Shown in pieces: positions 9,351 to 19,978 of a stretch of 64,000 nucleotides of DNA. Positions within the stretch are counted from its first letter, which is position 1. Each line of letters begins with the position of its first letter. The DNA is taken from positions 134,703 through 198,702 of the forward strand of contig NZ_MUFC01000002.1 of the NCBI RefSeq assembly GCF_001995985.1, written 5' to 3'. A program made the translations under genes and the position numbers. This DNA comes from Salinivibrio sharmensis. GTDB taxonomy: Bacteria > Pseudomonadota > Gammaproteobacteria > Enterobacterales > Vibrionaceae. The notes below the pieces were generated by a model. The model was not told the origin of the DNA and made no database searches. It saw only the letters and a list, made by a program, of their open reading frames with translations.

Positions 9351-11810
9351 ATGCGAGTTTTAAAATTTGGTGGCACGTCGCTTGCCGATGCCGAGCGCTT
9401 CAGTCGCGCAGCCGATATCATCGTTAGTAACCAAGGGCAGAGCGATGTGTCTGCCGTGTTATCCGCCCCCGCGAAAGTCACAAACATTCTAGTTTCTGTG
9501 GTCGAGAGCACGGTGAAGCACGGGGAAGCCGAGTTGCCACTCAAAGAACTCGAGCAGCTTTTCGTCGGCTTGTTCCATGGCCTTGCTGAGCGGCAACCCA
9601 ACCTTGAGACCCAACCACTGTTCGATAAGTTAACTCGCAGCCTTGGCCAACTTCGTCAATATGTACATGGCATGAGCTTATTGGGCCTTTGTCCTGATAG
9701 CACTTATGCACGCGTGGTCAGTAAAGGTGAGCGCTTATCGGTCGCCGCGATGCATGCGTTGCTTGAAGCGCGCGGTTATGCGGTCTTTGATATCGATCCG
9801 GTCGAATACTTTGCCGCGTCGGGAAGCCATTTAAGTGCAGAAGTGGATATCGAGGCCTCCTCACAGCGCTTTAAACAATCCCCCATCCCAGCCAAGCATA
9901 TTGGCCTGATGCCAGGCTTTATGGCCGGCAATGAAAACGGCGAATTAGTGACGTTAGGCCGTAATGGATCCGACTACTCGGCGGCGGTTCTCGCGGCCTG
10001 TGTACGCGCTGAGTGCTGCGAAATTTGGACGGATGTTGACGGTGTCTATAACTGTGACCCTCGGTTGGTGCCGGACGCGCGCTTGCTTAAGTCATTGAGC
10101 TATCAAGAGGCGATGGAGCTATCGTATTTTGGCGCCAAAGTGTTACACCCAAAAACCATTGCGCCAATCGCACGCTTCCATATCCCGTGTTTAATCAAAA
10201 ACACCACCAACCCGCAAGCCGAAGGCACCTTAATTGGCGAAGACAGTGGTGAAGATAAACTGGCAATTAAAGGGATCACTACGTTAAGCGATCTGAGCAT
10301 GGTTAACCTGTCAGGCCCTGGTATGAAAGGCATGGTGGGGATGGCGTCACGCGTGTTTGGCGCGATGTCGTCGGCAGGAGTATCGATTGTATTGATCACC
10401 CAGTCTTCGTCTGAATACAGCATCAGCTTTTGTATTCAACGCCAGGACAAAGAAAAAGCCGACAAGGTGCTGAGTAACCATTTTGAGCTTGAACTGAAAG
10501 ACGGCCTACTTGAGCCGGTCGAGTTTATTGATGATCTGTCGATTGTCTCTTTGGTGGGCGATGGCATGCGCACCTCGAAAGGGGTCGCGTCGCGCTTTTT
10601 CACCTCGTTGGCGGAAGTGAATGTTAATATCGTCGCCATTGCTCAAGGCTCCTCGGAACGTGCTATCTCTGCCGTTGTCCCTTCAGAGCGGGTCTCAGAA
10701 GCAGTCAAAGCCTGTCATGAAAACTTGTTTAATAGTCAACATCACTTGGATGTGTTTATCGTTGGTGTTGGTGGTGTGGGTGGCGAGCTGATTGAGCAAA
10801 TTCGCCGTCAGCAAGCCAAACTCAAACAACAAGGGATTGTGATGCGAGTGTGTGGTCTGGCCAACAGCAAAGGGATGTGGTTAAACAGCCAAGGCATTGA
10901 TCTTAATAGTTGGCGTGATGAGTTACCGAATCATCTATCTAGCTTCAGCTTGGCGGGCATGATCCAACTGGTTCAGCGTAATCATATTATTAACCCTGTG
11001 TTGATCGACTGCACTGCCGATCAGCAGGTTGCCGATCAATATGCTGATTTCTTGCGTGCAGGCTTTCACGTGATCACCCCCAACAAGAAAGCCAATACCA
11101 GTAGCATGGCTTACTATCACCAACTGCGTCAGGCCGCGCGTGCGACTCACCGCAAGTTTATGTATGAAACCACGGTGGGAGCCGGTTTGCCAGTTATCGA
11201 GAACCTACAAAACCTGATTGCAGCGGGGGATGAATTGTCACGTTTTTCTGGCATTTTATCGGGTTCGCTCTCGCATATTTTCGGGAAGCTGGATGAAGGT
11301 GCCAGCTTTAGTGACGCGACCAAGGTGGCGCGTGACAATGGCTTTACCGAGCCGGATCCGCGAGACGATCTGTCGGGCATGGACGTGGCACGTAAGCTCT
11401 TGATTTTGGCTCGAGAAGCCGGAATGGAGCTGGAGCTTGACGATGTCGAGGTCGAGCCAGCGCTTCCGCCTGGCTTTGATCAGTCTGGCGATGTTGAAAG
11501 TTTCATGGCCCGCTTGCCTCAAGCCGATGCGTACTTTAAACAATGGTCAGAGGAAGCTGCCAAAGAGGGCAAAGTCTTGCGGTATATCGGTGGCATTGAA
11601 GATGGGCGCTGCTTTGTCAAAATCCAAGCGGTATCCGACGATGACCCGATGAATAAGATCAAAGAGGGTGAGAACGCATTGGCCTTCTATAGCCGTTATT
11701 ATCAGCCGATTCCATTGGTACTGCGTGGATATGGCGCGGGAACAGCCGTCACCGCTGCTGGGGTGTTTGCGGACTTAATGCGTACCCTAGGTTGGAAGTT
11801 AGGAGTTTAG
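9351..11810 (+). CDS. thrA: Bifunctional aspartokinase I / homoserine dehydrogenase I
   Basis: ThrA carries out the first and third steps of threonine synthesis: phosphorylation of aspartate and reduction of aspartate semialdehyde to homoserine. The 819-residue protein (820 in E. coli) starts at the ATG at 9351, downstream of the attenuator and an AGAGAGAGG site; the in-frame upstream extension would cross the terminator. It has the kinase signature KFGGTSLA at 5-12, tandem ACT regulatory domains (about 315-460), the NAD(P)-binding [11 protein letters not shown] near 470 and a C-terminal homoserine dehydrogenase domain. It is the first gene of thrABC. Confidence 0.97.
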   Translation: MRVLKFGGTSLADAERFSRAADIIVSNQGQSDVSAVLSAPAKVTNILVSVVESTVKHGEAELPLKELEQLFVGLFHGLAERQPNLETQPLFDKLTRSLGQLRQYVHGMSLLGLCPDSTYARVVSKGERLSVAAMHALLEARGYAVFDIDPVEYFAASGSHLSAEVDIEASSQRFKQSPIPAKHIGLMPGFMAGNENGELVTLGRNGSDYSAAVLAACVRAECCEIWTDVDGVYNCDPRLVPDARLLKSLSYQEAMELSYFGAKVLHPKTIAPIARFHIPCLIKNTTNPQAEGTLIGEDSGEDKLAIKGITTLSDLSMVNLSGPGMKGMVGMASRVFGAMSSAGVSIVLITQSSSEYSISFCIQRQDKEKADKVLSNHFELELKDGLLEPVEFIDDLSIVSLVGDGMRTSKGVASRFFTSLAEVNVNIVAIAQGSSERAISAVVPSERVSEAVKACHENLFNSQHHLDVFIVGVGGVGGELIEQIRRQQAKLKQQGIVMRVCGLANSKGMWLNSQGIDLNSWRDELPNHLSSFSLAGMIQLVQRNHIINPVLIDCTADQQVADQYADFLRAGFHVITPNKKANTSSMAYYHQLRQAARATHRKFMYETTVGAGLPVIENLQNLIAAGDELSRFSGILSGSLSHIFGKLDEGASFSDATKVARDNGFTEPDPRDDLSGMDVARKLLILAREAGMELELDDVEVEPALPPGFDQSGDVESFMARLPQADAYFKQWSEEAAKEGKVLRYIGGIEDGRCFVKIQAVSDDDPMNKIKEGENALAFYSRYYQPIPLVLRGYGAGTAVTAAGVFADLMRTLGWKLGV

Positions 11811-11812
11811 TC

Positions 11813-12772
11813 ATGGCTGTCCGTGTTTATGCGCCTGCCTCTATTGGCAATGTGAGCGTGGGATTTGATGTGCTGGGCGCCGCGGTAAGCCCGGTTGATG
11901 GGAGCTTGCTGGGTGATGTGGTCGAGGTTGCTGATGGAGGAGATCAGGCGTTTTCCTTGCGCTGCCAAGGCCGCTTTACAGATAAGCTGCCTTCTGATGA
12001 GCGGGACAACATTGTCTATAAGGCTTACTTGGCCTATGCCGAGGCGCTAAAAGCTAACCATCTCTCTGTGAGGCCGGTGGCGATGGTACTGGAAAAAAAT
12101 ATGCCCATAGGTTCAGGGCTTGGCTCCAGTGCATGCTCGATCGTTGCCGCGCTCGATGCCCTTAATCGTTTTCATGACTATGCGCTCGATGAGACCACCA
12201 TGTTAACGCTCATGGGGGAGATGGAAGCGTCCATATCTGGCAGCTTACACTATGATAATGTCGCACCGTGTTACCTGGGTGGTTTGCAGCTGATGTTGGA
12301 AAGCCAAGGGGTAATTAGCCAAGCGGTGCCACATTTTGACAACTGGTATTGGGTGATGGCTTATCCGGGCATCAAAGTGTCGACCGCAGAAGCGCGTACC
12401 ATCTTGCCCGCCCAGTATCGCCGGCAAGATGTGATCGCCCATGGTCGCTACCTCGGCGGCTTTATTCACGCGTGCCACACCCAGCAGCCTCAACTGGCGG
12501 CGAGTTTAATTTGCGATGTGGTTGCCGAACCGTATCGGCAAAAACTGCTACCGGGGTTTGTCGACGCTCGCGACTATGCAGCCAGCTGTGGTGCATTGGC
12601 GACAGGGATCTCGGGCTCAGGGCCGACGCTATTTAGCATTTGTGATGATTTGCAGGTGGCAGAGCGGTTAGCACAGTGGTTGCGCGAGCACTATGTACAA
12701 AATAATGATGGCTTTGTTCATGTATGTCGCATTGATGGACAGGGCGCGAAAGAAATAGGAAGTCAGGCATGA
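11813..12772 (+). CDS. thrB: Homoserine kinase
   Basis: ThrB phosphorylates homoserine to O-phosphohomoserine with ATP. The 319-residue GHMP kinase carries the phosphate loop [13 protein letters not shown] near residue 92 and a second conserved [10 protein letters not shown] near 262. The start at 11813 follows TTAGGAGTTTAGTC, two bases after the thrA stop. The stop overlaps the thrC start in ATGA, which indicates translational coupling. Confidence 0.97.
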   Translation: MAVRVYAPASIGNVSVGFDVLGAAVSPVDGSLLGDVVEVADGGDQAFSLRCQGRFTDKLPSDERDNIVYKAYLAYAEALKANHLSVRPVAMVLEKNMPIGSGLGSSACSIVAALDALNRFHDYALDETTMLTLMGEMEASISGSLHYDNVAPCYLGGLQLMLESQGVISQAVPHFDNWYWVMAYPGIKVSTAEARTILPAQYRRQDVIAHGRYLGGFIHACHTQQPQLAASLICDVVAEPYRQKLLPGFVDARDYAASCGALATGISGSGPTLFSICDDLQVAERLAQWLREHYVQNNDGFVHVCRIDGQGAKEIGSQA

Positions 12773-14052
12773 AGCTATACAACATCAAAGATCACAGTGA
12801 AACCGTGTCATTCTCGCAAGCTGTTCAGCAAGGGCTAGGTCGCGGGCAAGGGTTATTCTTTCCCGATAAGCTGCCGTATTTCGACGATATCGAGGCATTA
12901 CTGGCCATGCCTTTGGTGGCGCGTAGTAGCGAGATTTTATCTGCACTTATTGGCGATGAACTACCCAAAAGCCAAGTCAGCGAACTGGTTAGTAATGCGT
13001 TTAGCTTTGCCACGCCACTTGAACAAGTGGATGACCATATTCATGCGCTAGAGCTTTTCCATGGCCCGACATTGGCCTTTAAAGACTTTGGTGGCCGTTT
13101 TATGGCGCAGTCACTAGCGGCGGTGTCTGATGGTAAAAAGATCACCATCCTCACCGCAACGTCAGGTGACACGGGAGCCGCGGTCGCTCACGCGTTTTAC
13201 GGCATTGATAATATCGACGTGGTCATCTTGTACCCGAAAGGCAAAATCAGCCCGCTGCAGGAAAAGCTTTTTTGCACCCTTGGTGGCAATATTCATACGG
13301 TCGCGATTAATGGCACCTTTGATGATTGCCAAAGCATGGTGAAACAGGCCTTTGATGATAGCGAGCTTCGTCAGACAATTGGCCTTAACTCGGCCAACTC
13401 CATCAACATTAGCCGCTTAATGGCACAGATTTGTTACTACTTTGAAGCGGTAGCACAAATTCCCCCACACAAGCGAGATCAGGTGGTGATATCGGTGCCC
13501 AGTGGTAACTTTGGTAACCTCACTGCCGGTTTGCTTGCTAAAGCGATGGGGCTGCCGATAAAACGCTTTATCGCTGGCACCAATGCCAATGATACGGTGC
13601 CACGGTATCTCGATTCAGGCGAGTGGGCACCGCAGCAAACCATCGCCACGTTGTCCAATGCCATGGACGTGAGTCAACCCAATAACTGGCCACGTATCGA
13701 AGAGCTTTTCCGCCGTGAGCAGTGGACGTTGAGTGAACTTGCTTCAGGGCGTGCTGACGATGAGGAAACGGCTGAGAGCTTAAAGTCGCTCTCTCAGGCG
13801 GGCTACTTGTGTGAACCCCATGGTGCAATTGCATACCGATTGCTGGCGGAACAGCTTGAAGAAGGAGAAGAGGGGATCTTCTTGTGCACAGCGCATCCGG
13901 CGAAATTTAAAGAGTCGGTTGACGCGATCCTTGGTAAAGATATTCCTCTACCCGGACCGCTGGCGAAGCATGCGCAAATGACGCTGCTTTCACGCGAGCA
14001 AGACGCTGATTTCCAAACACTACGAGACTATTTGCTTGAAGTGAATGGTTAA
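12769..14052 (+). CDS. thrC: Threonine synthase
   Basis: ThrC converts O-phosphohomoserine to threonine and phosphate with pyridoxal phosphate. The 427-residue protein has the PLP-binding Lys in [14 protein letters not shown] near residue 107, the [10 protein letters not shown] phosphate-binding block and SVPSGNFGN further on. It is the last gene of the thrABC operon, overlaps thrB by four bases, and ends before a bidirectional terminator shared with grcA. Confidence 0.97.
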   Translation: MKLYNIKDHSETVSFSQAVQQGLGRGQGLFFPDKLPYFDDIEALLAMPLVARSSEILSALIGDELPKSQVSELVSNAFSFATPLEQVDDHIHALELFHGPTLAFKDFGGRFMAQSLAAVSDGKKITILTATSGDTGAAVAHAFYGIDNIDVVILYPKGKISPLQEKLFCTLGGNIHTVAINGTFDDCQSMVKQAFDDSELRQTIGLNSANSINISRLMAQICYYFEAVAQIPPHKRDQVVISVPSGNFGNLTAGLLAKAMGLPIKRFIAGTNANDTVPRYLDSGEWAPQQTIATLSNAMDVSQPNNWPRIEELFRREQWTLSELASGRADDEETAESLKSLSQAGYLCEPHGAIAYRLLAEQLEEGEEGIFLCTAHPAKFKESVDAILGKDIPLPGPLAKHAQMTLLSREQDADFQTLRDYLLEVNG

Positions 14053-14081
14053 GGCTTAGCCAGTCATCGCTATGAATACAA

Positions 14082-14107
14082 AAACAGCCCGCGATTGCGG
14101 GCTGTTT
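14082..14107. terminator. Bidirectional terminator between thrC and grcA
   Basis: AAACAGCCCGC and GCGGGCTGTTT form an eleven-base perfect stem around a four-base loop between the converging thrC and grcA genes. Confidence 0.75.
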
Positions 14108-14144
14108 GATTTGATACACAGCTTGGTTAGCGTTGGTTGAAGCG

Positions 14145-14522
14145 CTATAGAGAGCTAGTAAAGGTACGGGTGATCACGTCGCGTTGCTGCTCAGGGGTCA
14201 GTGAGTTAAAGCGTACCGCATAGCCAGAGACGCGAATGGTCAGCTGTGGGTATTTCTCTGGGTGTTTAGCCGCGTCTTCCAGTGTCTCACGCTTTAGTAC
14301 GTTAACATTAAGATGCTGGCCGCCTTCGTTGATGGCTTGTGTTTCGATATTCACTTCGCGGTAATCGAATTCACCCAAAGAAGATAGGGCAACTTCCTGA
14401 TCCGCTTCAAAGCCTTGCTTGGCACAGACACAACGTGCTTGATCGGTGTCTTTATCGATCAGCCAAATAGAATTAACAAGTTCATCATTGGCCGCTGAGG
14501 TTACTTGAATACCAGTGATCAT
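14145..14522 (-). CDS. grcA: Autonomous glycyl radical cofactor GrcA (YfiD)
   Basis: GrcA is a spare glycyl-radical domain that restores activity to oxygen-damaged pyruvate formate-lyase. The 125-residue protein has the radical-site motif [10 protein letters not shown] with Gly100, followed by the conserved TPEQQRDVI tail, as in E. coli GrcA (127 residues). A well-placed FNR-like box and an AT-rich -10 lie upstream, consistent with the known anaerobic induction of this gene. It stands alone, converging on the thr operon. Confidence 0.95.
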   Translation of the reverse strand: MITGIQVTSAANDELVNSIWLIDKDTDQARCVCAKQGFEADQEVALSSLGEFDYREVNIETQAINEGGQHLNVNVLKRETLEDAAKHPEKYPQLTIRVSGYAVRFNSLTPEQQRDVITRTFTSSL

Positions 14523-14612
14523 GGCCTATCCCCTTTTATGATAGTGACTTCTATGATGTAAGATTTCATCATTTTGAGTGCCTATATATACCCTGTATTA
14601 GGTAGGGTTTTA

Positions 14613-14626
14613 TTGACCTGAATCAA
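14613..14626 (-). promoter_or_regulatory. FNR-type box of the grcA promoter
   Basis: TTGAC-CTGA-ATCAA matches the FNR consensus at nine of ten positions. A TATATA stretch at about 14583-14590 would serve as the -10, placing the box near -41.5 of the inferred start. This is a class II FNR promoter layout for grcA. Confidence 0.7.
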
Positions 14627-14948
14627 ATTTTTTGTGATCTTAACGTTATGATATTTATCTTATATCAATCTTTATCTATCTAATGCGCCTACTGTAGCAC
14701 GCGCCCTCCGTCAACGCGAGTATTCGCCCAGCACTGAAGTGAATAGTGTAGTAATAAAATTACAAGTGAAAGTTTTGGCGGTGGAAAATAATGTGTGCGC
14801 GTTAATGAGGCAAGTTTGCACCACGTGTGTTCACCTTTTGGCACAACCTGATACGGGTTTTTCATAAAGTTTTGATTTTTATTGATATTTAAAGTTGGCA
14901 TCAATATTTCATAGAGAAAAGTGAATCTGCAATGATGAGGAATGCCCC

Positions 14949-15068
14949 ATGATCAAGCCAACCATGACGCGTGCTAGCTTGCCGACCCCCAACCGCGCAG
15001 TACAAGGTCGCTGTCAGCGCCACTATCATTCACACACCGAGCGAACAAAAGATCGCGCCACACACTGA
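14949..15068 (+). CDS. Possible small protein upstream of ung
   Basis: A 39-codon frame starts at an ATG eight bases after GAGG (in TGATGAGGAATGCCCC). The predicted peptide is very basic and polar (several Arg, His and Lys; one Cys) with no membrane segment. It ends 53 bases before ung on the same strand. There is no homology that I recognise, so it may be chance. A role as an upstream leader of ung is speculative. Confidence 0.25.
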   Translation: MIKPTMTRASLPTPNRAVQGRCQRHYHSHTERTKDRATH

Positions 15069-15121
15069 TTTTGCCTCGCTGCCTCGTTAGAATAGCGCCA
15101 GTGTGATGAAAAGGAGCAACC

Positions 15122-15805
15122 ATGACTCAGGCGCAAACGTGGCAGCAAGTGCTGGCTGATGAGAAACAACAAGCTTACTTTCGAGAAACCTTGGCCTATG
15201 TTGAACAAGCGCGTGCTAACGGCGTGACGGTTTTTCCGCCGAAGGAAGATGTGTTTAACGCCTTTCGCTACACTGAGCTGGGCGATGTAAAGGTGGTGAT
15301 TCTGGGCCAAGACCCGTATCACGGGCCGAATCAAGCGCACGGGCTGTGCTTTTCCGTGCGACCAGGTGTGAAGACACCACCGTCACTGGTCAATATTTAT
15401 AAAGAGCTTGCAACGGATATTGAGGGCTTTACGCCGCCTTCTCACGGTTATTTAAAAAGCTGGGCAGAGCAAGGGGTGTTGTTGCTCAATACTGTGCTGA
15501 CCGTGGAGCAAGGAAAGGCACACTCTCACGCCAAATTGGGCTGGGAAACCTTCACGGATCGTGTCATTGAGGCGGTGAATCAGCAGTGCCAAGGCGTGGT
15601 GTTCTTGTTATGGGGCGCTCATGCCCAGAAAAAAGGCAAAGCGATTGACCGTCAGCGCCATCATGTACTCACCGCGCCTCACCCATCACCGCTATCTGCG
15701 CATCGTGGCTTTTTTGGTTGTCAGCACTTTTCACAAACCAATGCGCTGCTTCAGGCGCAGGGGAGGACGGCTATTGATTGGCAGCCTTATCTCGAGGCGG
15801 AGTAG
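15122..15805 (+). CDS. ung: Uracil-DNA glycosylase
   Basis: Ung removes uracil from DNA as the first step of base excision repair. The 227-residue family-1 enzyme has the water-activating motif GQDPYHGP with Asp64, the uracil-binding Phe in GLCFSV and the Leu-intercalation loop [11 protein letters not shown]. The length matches the family (229 in E. coli). An AAAAGGAGCAACC ribosome site precedes the ATG. It appears to be monocistronic. Confidence 0.97.
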   Translation: MTQAQTWQQVLADEKQQAYFRETLAYVEQARANGVTVFPPKEDVFNAFRYTELGDVKVVILGQDPYHGPNQAHGLCFSVRPGVKTPPSLVNIYKELATDIEGFTPPSHGYLKSWAEQGVLLLNTVLTVEQGKAHSHAKLGWETFTDRVIEAVNQQCQGVVFLLWGAHAQKKGKAIDRQRHHVLTAPHPSPLSAHRGFFGCQHFSQTNALLQAQGRTAIDWQPYLEAE

Positions 15806-15907
15806 GCAAAGTCGTTGAGGTCTGATTGTCGTGCGCAATCGATTATGTCGCTTGGTTGCTTTCTCCTGAGGTTGCTTGTGACTCGTGGCAATCCCAAAGT
15901 GTGATGA

Positions 15908-15934
15908 AAAAAAGGTGCTCGGTGAGCACCTTTT
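15908..15934. terminator. Bidirectional terminator between ung and the DUF3545 gene
   Basis: AAAAGGTGCTC and GAGCACCTTTT form an eleven-base stem with a three-base loop between the convergent genes. Confidence 0.8.
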
Positions 15935-15957
15935 AGCAATCCTATGTTGAGGGTGAG

Positions 15958-16143
15958 TTAATCGAGGTCCAGTTGAGAGAAATCACCAAAAATATCGATT
16001 TCTTCCAATTCTTTTTTTAGCCGCTGTTTGTCTTTTAGCGCTTCAATTTCTCTCCATTTACGTTTGACTGGTTTCGCGCGTCCGTTGCGTTGTGGCTTGT
16101 CTTGCTCGAACAGATCGTTAAAGGCAATGTTTTCCATAGTCAC
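15958..16143 (-). CDS. DUF3545 family small protein
   Basis: This 61-residue highly charged protein is dominated by a basic then acidic helix (KPVKRKWREIEALKDKQR followed by LKKELEEIDIFGDF). That composition matches the DUF3545 family of small Vibrio-type proteins of unknown function. There is no signal peptide. An AAAGAGGTGAC ribosome site precedes the start. The second Met (codon 3) is an equally possible start. Confidence 0.75.
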   Translation of the reverse strand: MTMENIAFNDLFEQDKPQRNGRAKPVKRKWREIEALKDKQRLKKELEEIDIFGDFSQLDLD

Positions 16144-16379
16144 CTCTTTTCACCTTGCGGTCAGTTTTTAAATACCACAGCTACCCCTAACGTAAAATTG
16201 AAGTATTTCTCATTTGTGGCAGTCCGATGAAGTTTTTATGAGACCACAATCACTGATTTTTAAAATGAGTGACGGTTGCCCCAGCCGTGATGAGTTTGAA
16301 TTGACCTAGGAAGAGGTTCACGCGAAGATTGCGCCGCATTGCTCATTATCCTTACTTAACTACGACGAGGGACAGTCCA

Positions 16380-17804
16380 TTGAGCCTACTCACTTTTATT
16401 AATGATCTGATTTGGGGCTCGGTACTCATTTATGTGCTCATCGGTGGTGGGATCTTTTTTACCTTGAAACTAGGAGGGATCCAGTTTCGTCACTTCTCTC
16501 ATATGTTTTCGGTCATGCGTCATAGTCGCCGTCGTGAGGGGAGCAGTATTTCGTCTTTCCAAGCCTTGTGCACCGGGCTTGCCGCTCGCGTGGGGACGGG
16601 AAATATGGCTGGTGTGGCGGTGGCTCTGTCGCTAGGGGGGCCGGGGGCGATCTTTTGGATGTGGCTAATGGCATTCCTCGGCATGGCGACGGCCTTTGCT
16701 GAGAGCACGCTGGCACAAGTTTACAAAGTGCGGGATCCCGACGGCTATTTTCGCGGAGGCCCAGCCTATTACATGGAGCATGGGTTAGGTATGCGTTGGA
16801 TGGGCGTGCTTTTCTCGGTATTGCTGATCTTAGCATTCGGCTTGGTGTTTAATTCGGTGCAAGCAAATTCCATTTCACAAGCGGCACAAGTGGCCTTTGC
16901 CTGGCCGCCTGCCTATGTCGGCGCAGGCTTAGTGCTGGTCAGTGGATTGATCATTTACGGTGGGCTACGCCAAATTGCGCGCACGGCCGAAGTGATTGTC
17001 CCCGTGATGGCACTACTGTATTTGTCGTTATCCTTGTATGTGGTCGTCACGCATCTTGAGCAAGTACCTGCGGTATTGATGCTGGTGGTAAAGAGTGCAT
17101 TCGGTCTCCACGAAGCGGCATCAGGAGCGTTGGGTTACACCCTGGCACAAGGCATGATTCAGGGGATTAAACGCGGATTATTCTCGAACGAAGCAGGCAT
17201 GGGATCAGCGCCCAATGCCGCCGCCTCGGCGACGCCTTATCCACCTCACCCCGTTTCCCAAGGTTATGTGCAAATGCTCGGGGTGTTTGTCGATACTCTG
17301 GTGATTTGTACGGCAACGGTTGCGATCATTCTTTTGTCTGGGGAGTATATTCCCGGTGGCGAAATCACAGGGGTAGAGTTAACCCAAAGGGCCTTAAGTG
17401 CTCAAGTGGGTGATTGGGGCGAACAGTTTGTCGCAGTTGCGATTTTCTTTTTCGCCTTTACCTCCATTATTGCCAATTATTCGTACGCAGAAACCAATTT
17501 ATTGTTTATTGATCACCGATGTCGTCCAGCGTTGCCGTACTTTCGCGCGGTGGTTTTAGGGATGGTTATGTTTGGTGCGTTGGCAGAGCTGCCGCTGGTG
17601 TGGACACTCGCTGATGCCTCAATGGGGATGATGGCGCTGGTAAACATGATTGCGATCTTCTTGTTATCGGGCATCGTCAAGCGTCTCGCTCAGGATTATC
17701 ACACCCAGCGTTCATTGGGTCGAGTACCTGTGTTTGATAGCCGCCGTTTCCCAGAGCTACACAGCCAACTGGACGATAAGGCGTGGCCGCTCCCTAAACG
17801 TTAA
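16380..17804 (+). CDS. Sodium:alanine/glycine symporter (AGCS family)
   Basis: This inner-membrane carrier imports alanine or glycine with sodium. It has about ten hydrophobic helices and the AGCS hallmarks GLAARVGTGNMAGVAVAL and GLFSNEAGMGSAPNAAA. The chosen TTG start at 16380 gives 474 residues beginning MSLLTFINDLIWGS, the usual start for the family, with a GAGG-type site about ten bases upstream. A longer TTG frame from 16329 would add 17 unconserved residues. The start remains uncertain. It is probably transcribed alone. Confidence 0.9.
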   Translation: MSLLTFINDLIWGSVLIYVLIGGGIFFTLKLGGIQFRHFSHMFSVMRHSRRREGSSISSFQALCTGLAARVGTGNMAGVAVALSLGGPGAIFWMWLMAFLGMATAFAESTLAQVYKVRDPDGYFRGGPAYYMEHGLGMRWMGVLFSVLLILAFGLVFNSVQANSISQAAQVAFAWPPAYVGAGLVLVSGLIIYGGLRQIARTAEVIVPVMALLYLSLSLYVVVTHLEQVPAVLMLVVKSAFGLHEAASGALGYTLAQGMIQGIKRGLFSNEAGMGSAPNAAASATPYPPHPVSQGYVQMLGVFVDTLVICTATVAIILLSGEYIPGGEITGVELTQRALSAQVGDWGEQFVAVAIFFFAFTSIIANYSYAETNLLFIDHRCRPALPYFRAVVLGMVMFGALAELPLVWTLADASMGMMALVNMIAIFLLSGIVKRLAQDYHTQRSLGRVPVFDSRRFPELHSQLDDKAWPLPKR

Positions 17805-17903
17805 AGGCGGGAAAATAAGCCAGCCTGGCGGGCGGTCAGCGGTGGTTTTTTTATGCGGGAATGATAGGCTTAGCAAAAGATAAATAACAAAAGGGCGAGC
17901 AAC

Positions 17904-18677
17904 ATGCTGATAGTGGTTTCTCCTGCAAAAACCTTGGATTACGAAACGCCATTGCCGACAGACCGTTATACCCAACCTCAGCTTACTGAACACTCAGAGG
18001 CGTTGATTAAGGTTTGCCGCCAGCTGACGCCGGCAGACATTGCCTCGCTCATGAAAGTCAGTGATAAAATTGCCAGTTTAAACGCTGTCCGTTTTTCTGA
18101 ATGGTCGCCAACCTTTACCCCGGACAATGCACGACCCGCCGCGCTCGCCTTTAAAGGTGATGTGTACACAGGGTTAGATGCGAATTCGATGTCTGAGCAA
18201 GACTTCGATTGGGCACAAGACCATTTTCGTATGTTATCTGGCTTGTATGGGCTGTTACGCCCGCTCGACCTGATGCAGCCTTACCGCTTAGAGATGGGCA
18301 CCAAGTTGTCGACGCCACGCGGTGATAACCTCTATCAGTTCTGGGGAGATATCATCACAGAGGTACTGAATGAAGATTTGGCAGCGCAAGGTAGCCGGCT
18401 GTTGGTTAACCTTGCCTCGAATGAGTACTTTAAAGCGGTCAACAAGAAGGTGCTTAACGGCGACATCATCACCCCGGTGTTTAAAGATTATAAGAATGGT
18501 CAGTACAAGGTGATTAGCTTTTATGCCAAAAAAGCACGCGGGATGATGGCGCGTTATCTGATTGATCAGCGCGCGAGCTCAGTGGCGGACATTAAAGCGT
18601 TTGATGTGGCAGGCTATTACTTCAGTGAAGCTGATTCGAAAGGCAATGAGCTCGTCTTTCTGCGCGATGAGCAATAA
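17904..18677 (+). CDS. yaaA: Peroxide stress protein YaaA
   Basis: YaaA limits free iron during hydrogen peroxide stress in E. coli, where it is under OxyR control. This 257-residue protein (258 in E. coli) begins with the family start [12 protein letters not shown] and keeps the [19 protein letters not shown] and ASNEYFKAV blocks. A GGGCGAGC-type ribosome site precedes the ATG. It converges on serA across a strong shared terminator. No clear OxyR site was identified by eye. Confidence 0.95.
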   Translation: MLIVVSPAKTLDYETPLPTDRYTQPQLTEHSEALIKVCRQLTPADIASLMKVSDKIASLNAVRFSEWSPTFTPDNARPAALAFKGDVYTGLDANSMSEQDFDWAQDHFRMLSGLYGLLRPLDLMQPYRLEMGTKLSTPRGDNLYQFWGDIITEVLNEDLAAQGSRLLVNLASNEYFKAVNKKVLNGDIITPVFKDYKNGQYKVISFYAKKARGMMARYLIDQRASSVADIKAFDVAGYYFSEADSKGNELVFLRDEQ

Positions 18678-18705
18678 GCGTTGTCAGTGACAAAAAGCGA
18701 ACAAT

Positions 18706-18731
18706 AAAAAAGCCCCAGCAGGGGCTTTTTT
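18706..18731. terminator. Bidirectional terminator between yaaA and serA
   Basis: AAAAAAGCCCC and GGGGCTTTTTT form a perfect stem with a four-base loop, flanked by A and T tracts, between convergent yaaA and serA. Confidence 0.9.
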
Positions 18732-18745
18732 ATTTCTGGCACAAA

Positions 18746-19978
18746 TCAGTGCAGGATCCGCGCGCGGATAGTGCCTTCGATGGCTTTGAGCTTTTTCAGT
18801 GCCTTGTAGGCATGATCACTGTCTTCAACATCAATCACCACATAACCAATTTGCGATGATGTTTGTAAGTACTGTGCGGCGATGTTGACGTCTTCGTCGG
18901 CAAAAGTGGTGTTGATTTTGGTCAGCACTCCCGGACGGTTAGCGTGTATATGCAGCAAGCGCGAGCGGCCTTGATGCTCTGGCAATGACACTTCAGGGAA
19001 GTTGACGCATGACAAGGTCGAACCGTTGTCGGAGTATTTAATCAATTTCCCAGCAACCTCTAGGCCAATGTTTTCCTGCGCTTCTTGGGTTGACCCACCA
19101 ATATGCGGTGTGAGTAATGCATTATCAAACGCTTGTAGCGGAGAGCTGAATGCGTCTTTGTTGGTTTTTGGTTCAACCGGGAAAACATCGATTGCCGCCC
19201 CAGCCAAATGCTTGCTTTCTAGCGCGCCACAGAGGGCATCGATGTCGACCACCGTGCCGCGTGAGGCATTAATAAAGATCGCCCCCGGCTTCATGCGGGC
19301 AAAGGCCTCGGCATCAATCATATTCTGCGTGCTTGGTGTCTCTGGGACATGGAGCGAGACAATATCACTGCGATTCAGCAGCTCTGTGAGCGAGTTAACT
19401 TGAATGGCGTTGCCCAAAGAGAGTTTATTATCAACATCATAATAATACACACGCATCCCTAAGTTTTCCGCCAAGATACTCAGCTGGGTGCCGATATGGC
19501 CATAGCCAATAATACCGAGTACCTTACCACGCGCTTCAAAAGAGCGGTCGGCAGATTTTTGCCATTCACCGCGATGTGCTTTGGCGTTCTTTTCGGGGAT
19601 CCCGCGTAGGAGCAGCAGGATCTCGCCCAAAACCAGCTCTGCGACACTGCGGGTGTTGGAGAAAGGTGCGTTAAAGACGGGGATCCCGCGCTTAGCCGCT
19701 GCATCAAGATCGACTTGGTTGGTGCCGATACAAAAGCAGCCAACCGCGACCAGCTTCTTCGCTTTTGCAAAGACAGATTCCGTTAACTGGGTGCGAGACC
19801 GCAGCCCAACAAAGTGTGCGTCTTGAATGGCCTCTTCAAGATCCTCACCCGTGAGTGAGCCTTTGTGATACTCGATGTTGGTGTAGCCGGCCTGCTTGAA
19901 CGCTTCAACAGCAGTCGGGTGGACGCCTTCGAGTAATAATATTTTGATTTTATTCTTGTCCAGTGAATAGTGTGACAT
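18746..19978 (-). CDS. serA: D-3-phosphoglycerate dehydrogenase
   Basis: SerA oxidises 3-phosphoglycerate, the committed step of serine synthesis. The start at 19978 gives 410 residues, the same length as E. coli SerA, and follows an AAGGAAGAG site. A longer in-frame start 13 codons upstream is less likely. The protein has the NAD-binding GIIGYGHIGTQL near residue 158, the catalytic GCFCIGTNQVDL and TPHIGGST blocks and a C-terminal serine-binding ACT domain (about 340-410). It lies downstream of rpiA but is separated from it by a terminator. Confidence 0.97.
   Translation of the reverse strand: MSHYSLDKNKIKILLLEGVHPTAVEAFKQAGYTNIEYHKGSLTGEDLEEAIQDAHFVGLRSRTQLTESVFAKAKKLVAVGCFCIGTNQVDLDAAAKRGIPVFNAPFSNTRSVAELVLGEILLLLRGIPEKNAKAHRGEWQKSADRSFEARGKVLGIIGYGHIGTQLSILAENLGMRVYYYDVDNKLSLGNAIQVNSLTELLNRSDIVSLHVPETPSTQNMIDAEAFARMKPGAIFINASRGTVVDIDALCGALESKHLAGAAIDVFPVEPKTNKDAFSSPLQAFDNALLTPHIGGSTQEAQENIGLEVAGKLIKYSDNGSTLSCVNFPEVSLPEHQGRSRLLHIHANRPGVLTKINTTFADEDVNIAAQYLQTSSQIGYVVIDVEDSDHAYKALKKLKAIEGTIRARILH

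Larger units (their letters stand above)
14523..15121. other. Long grcA-ung divergent intergenic region
   Basis: Of these 599 bases, the grcA side holds the FNR box and a very AT-rich promoter region. The middle (about 14640-14940) shows no recognisable gene. The ung side contains a possible 39-codon reading frame at 14949-15068. The 71-codon minus-strand open frame around 14689-14904 has no family resemblance and no good ribosome site. Confidence 0.5.

Noticed and set aside
14689-14904. 71-codon minus-strand frame upstream of grcA
   Set aside because: No family match, no ribosome site and AT-rich intergenic composition.
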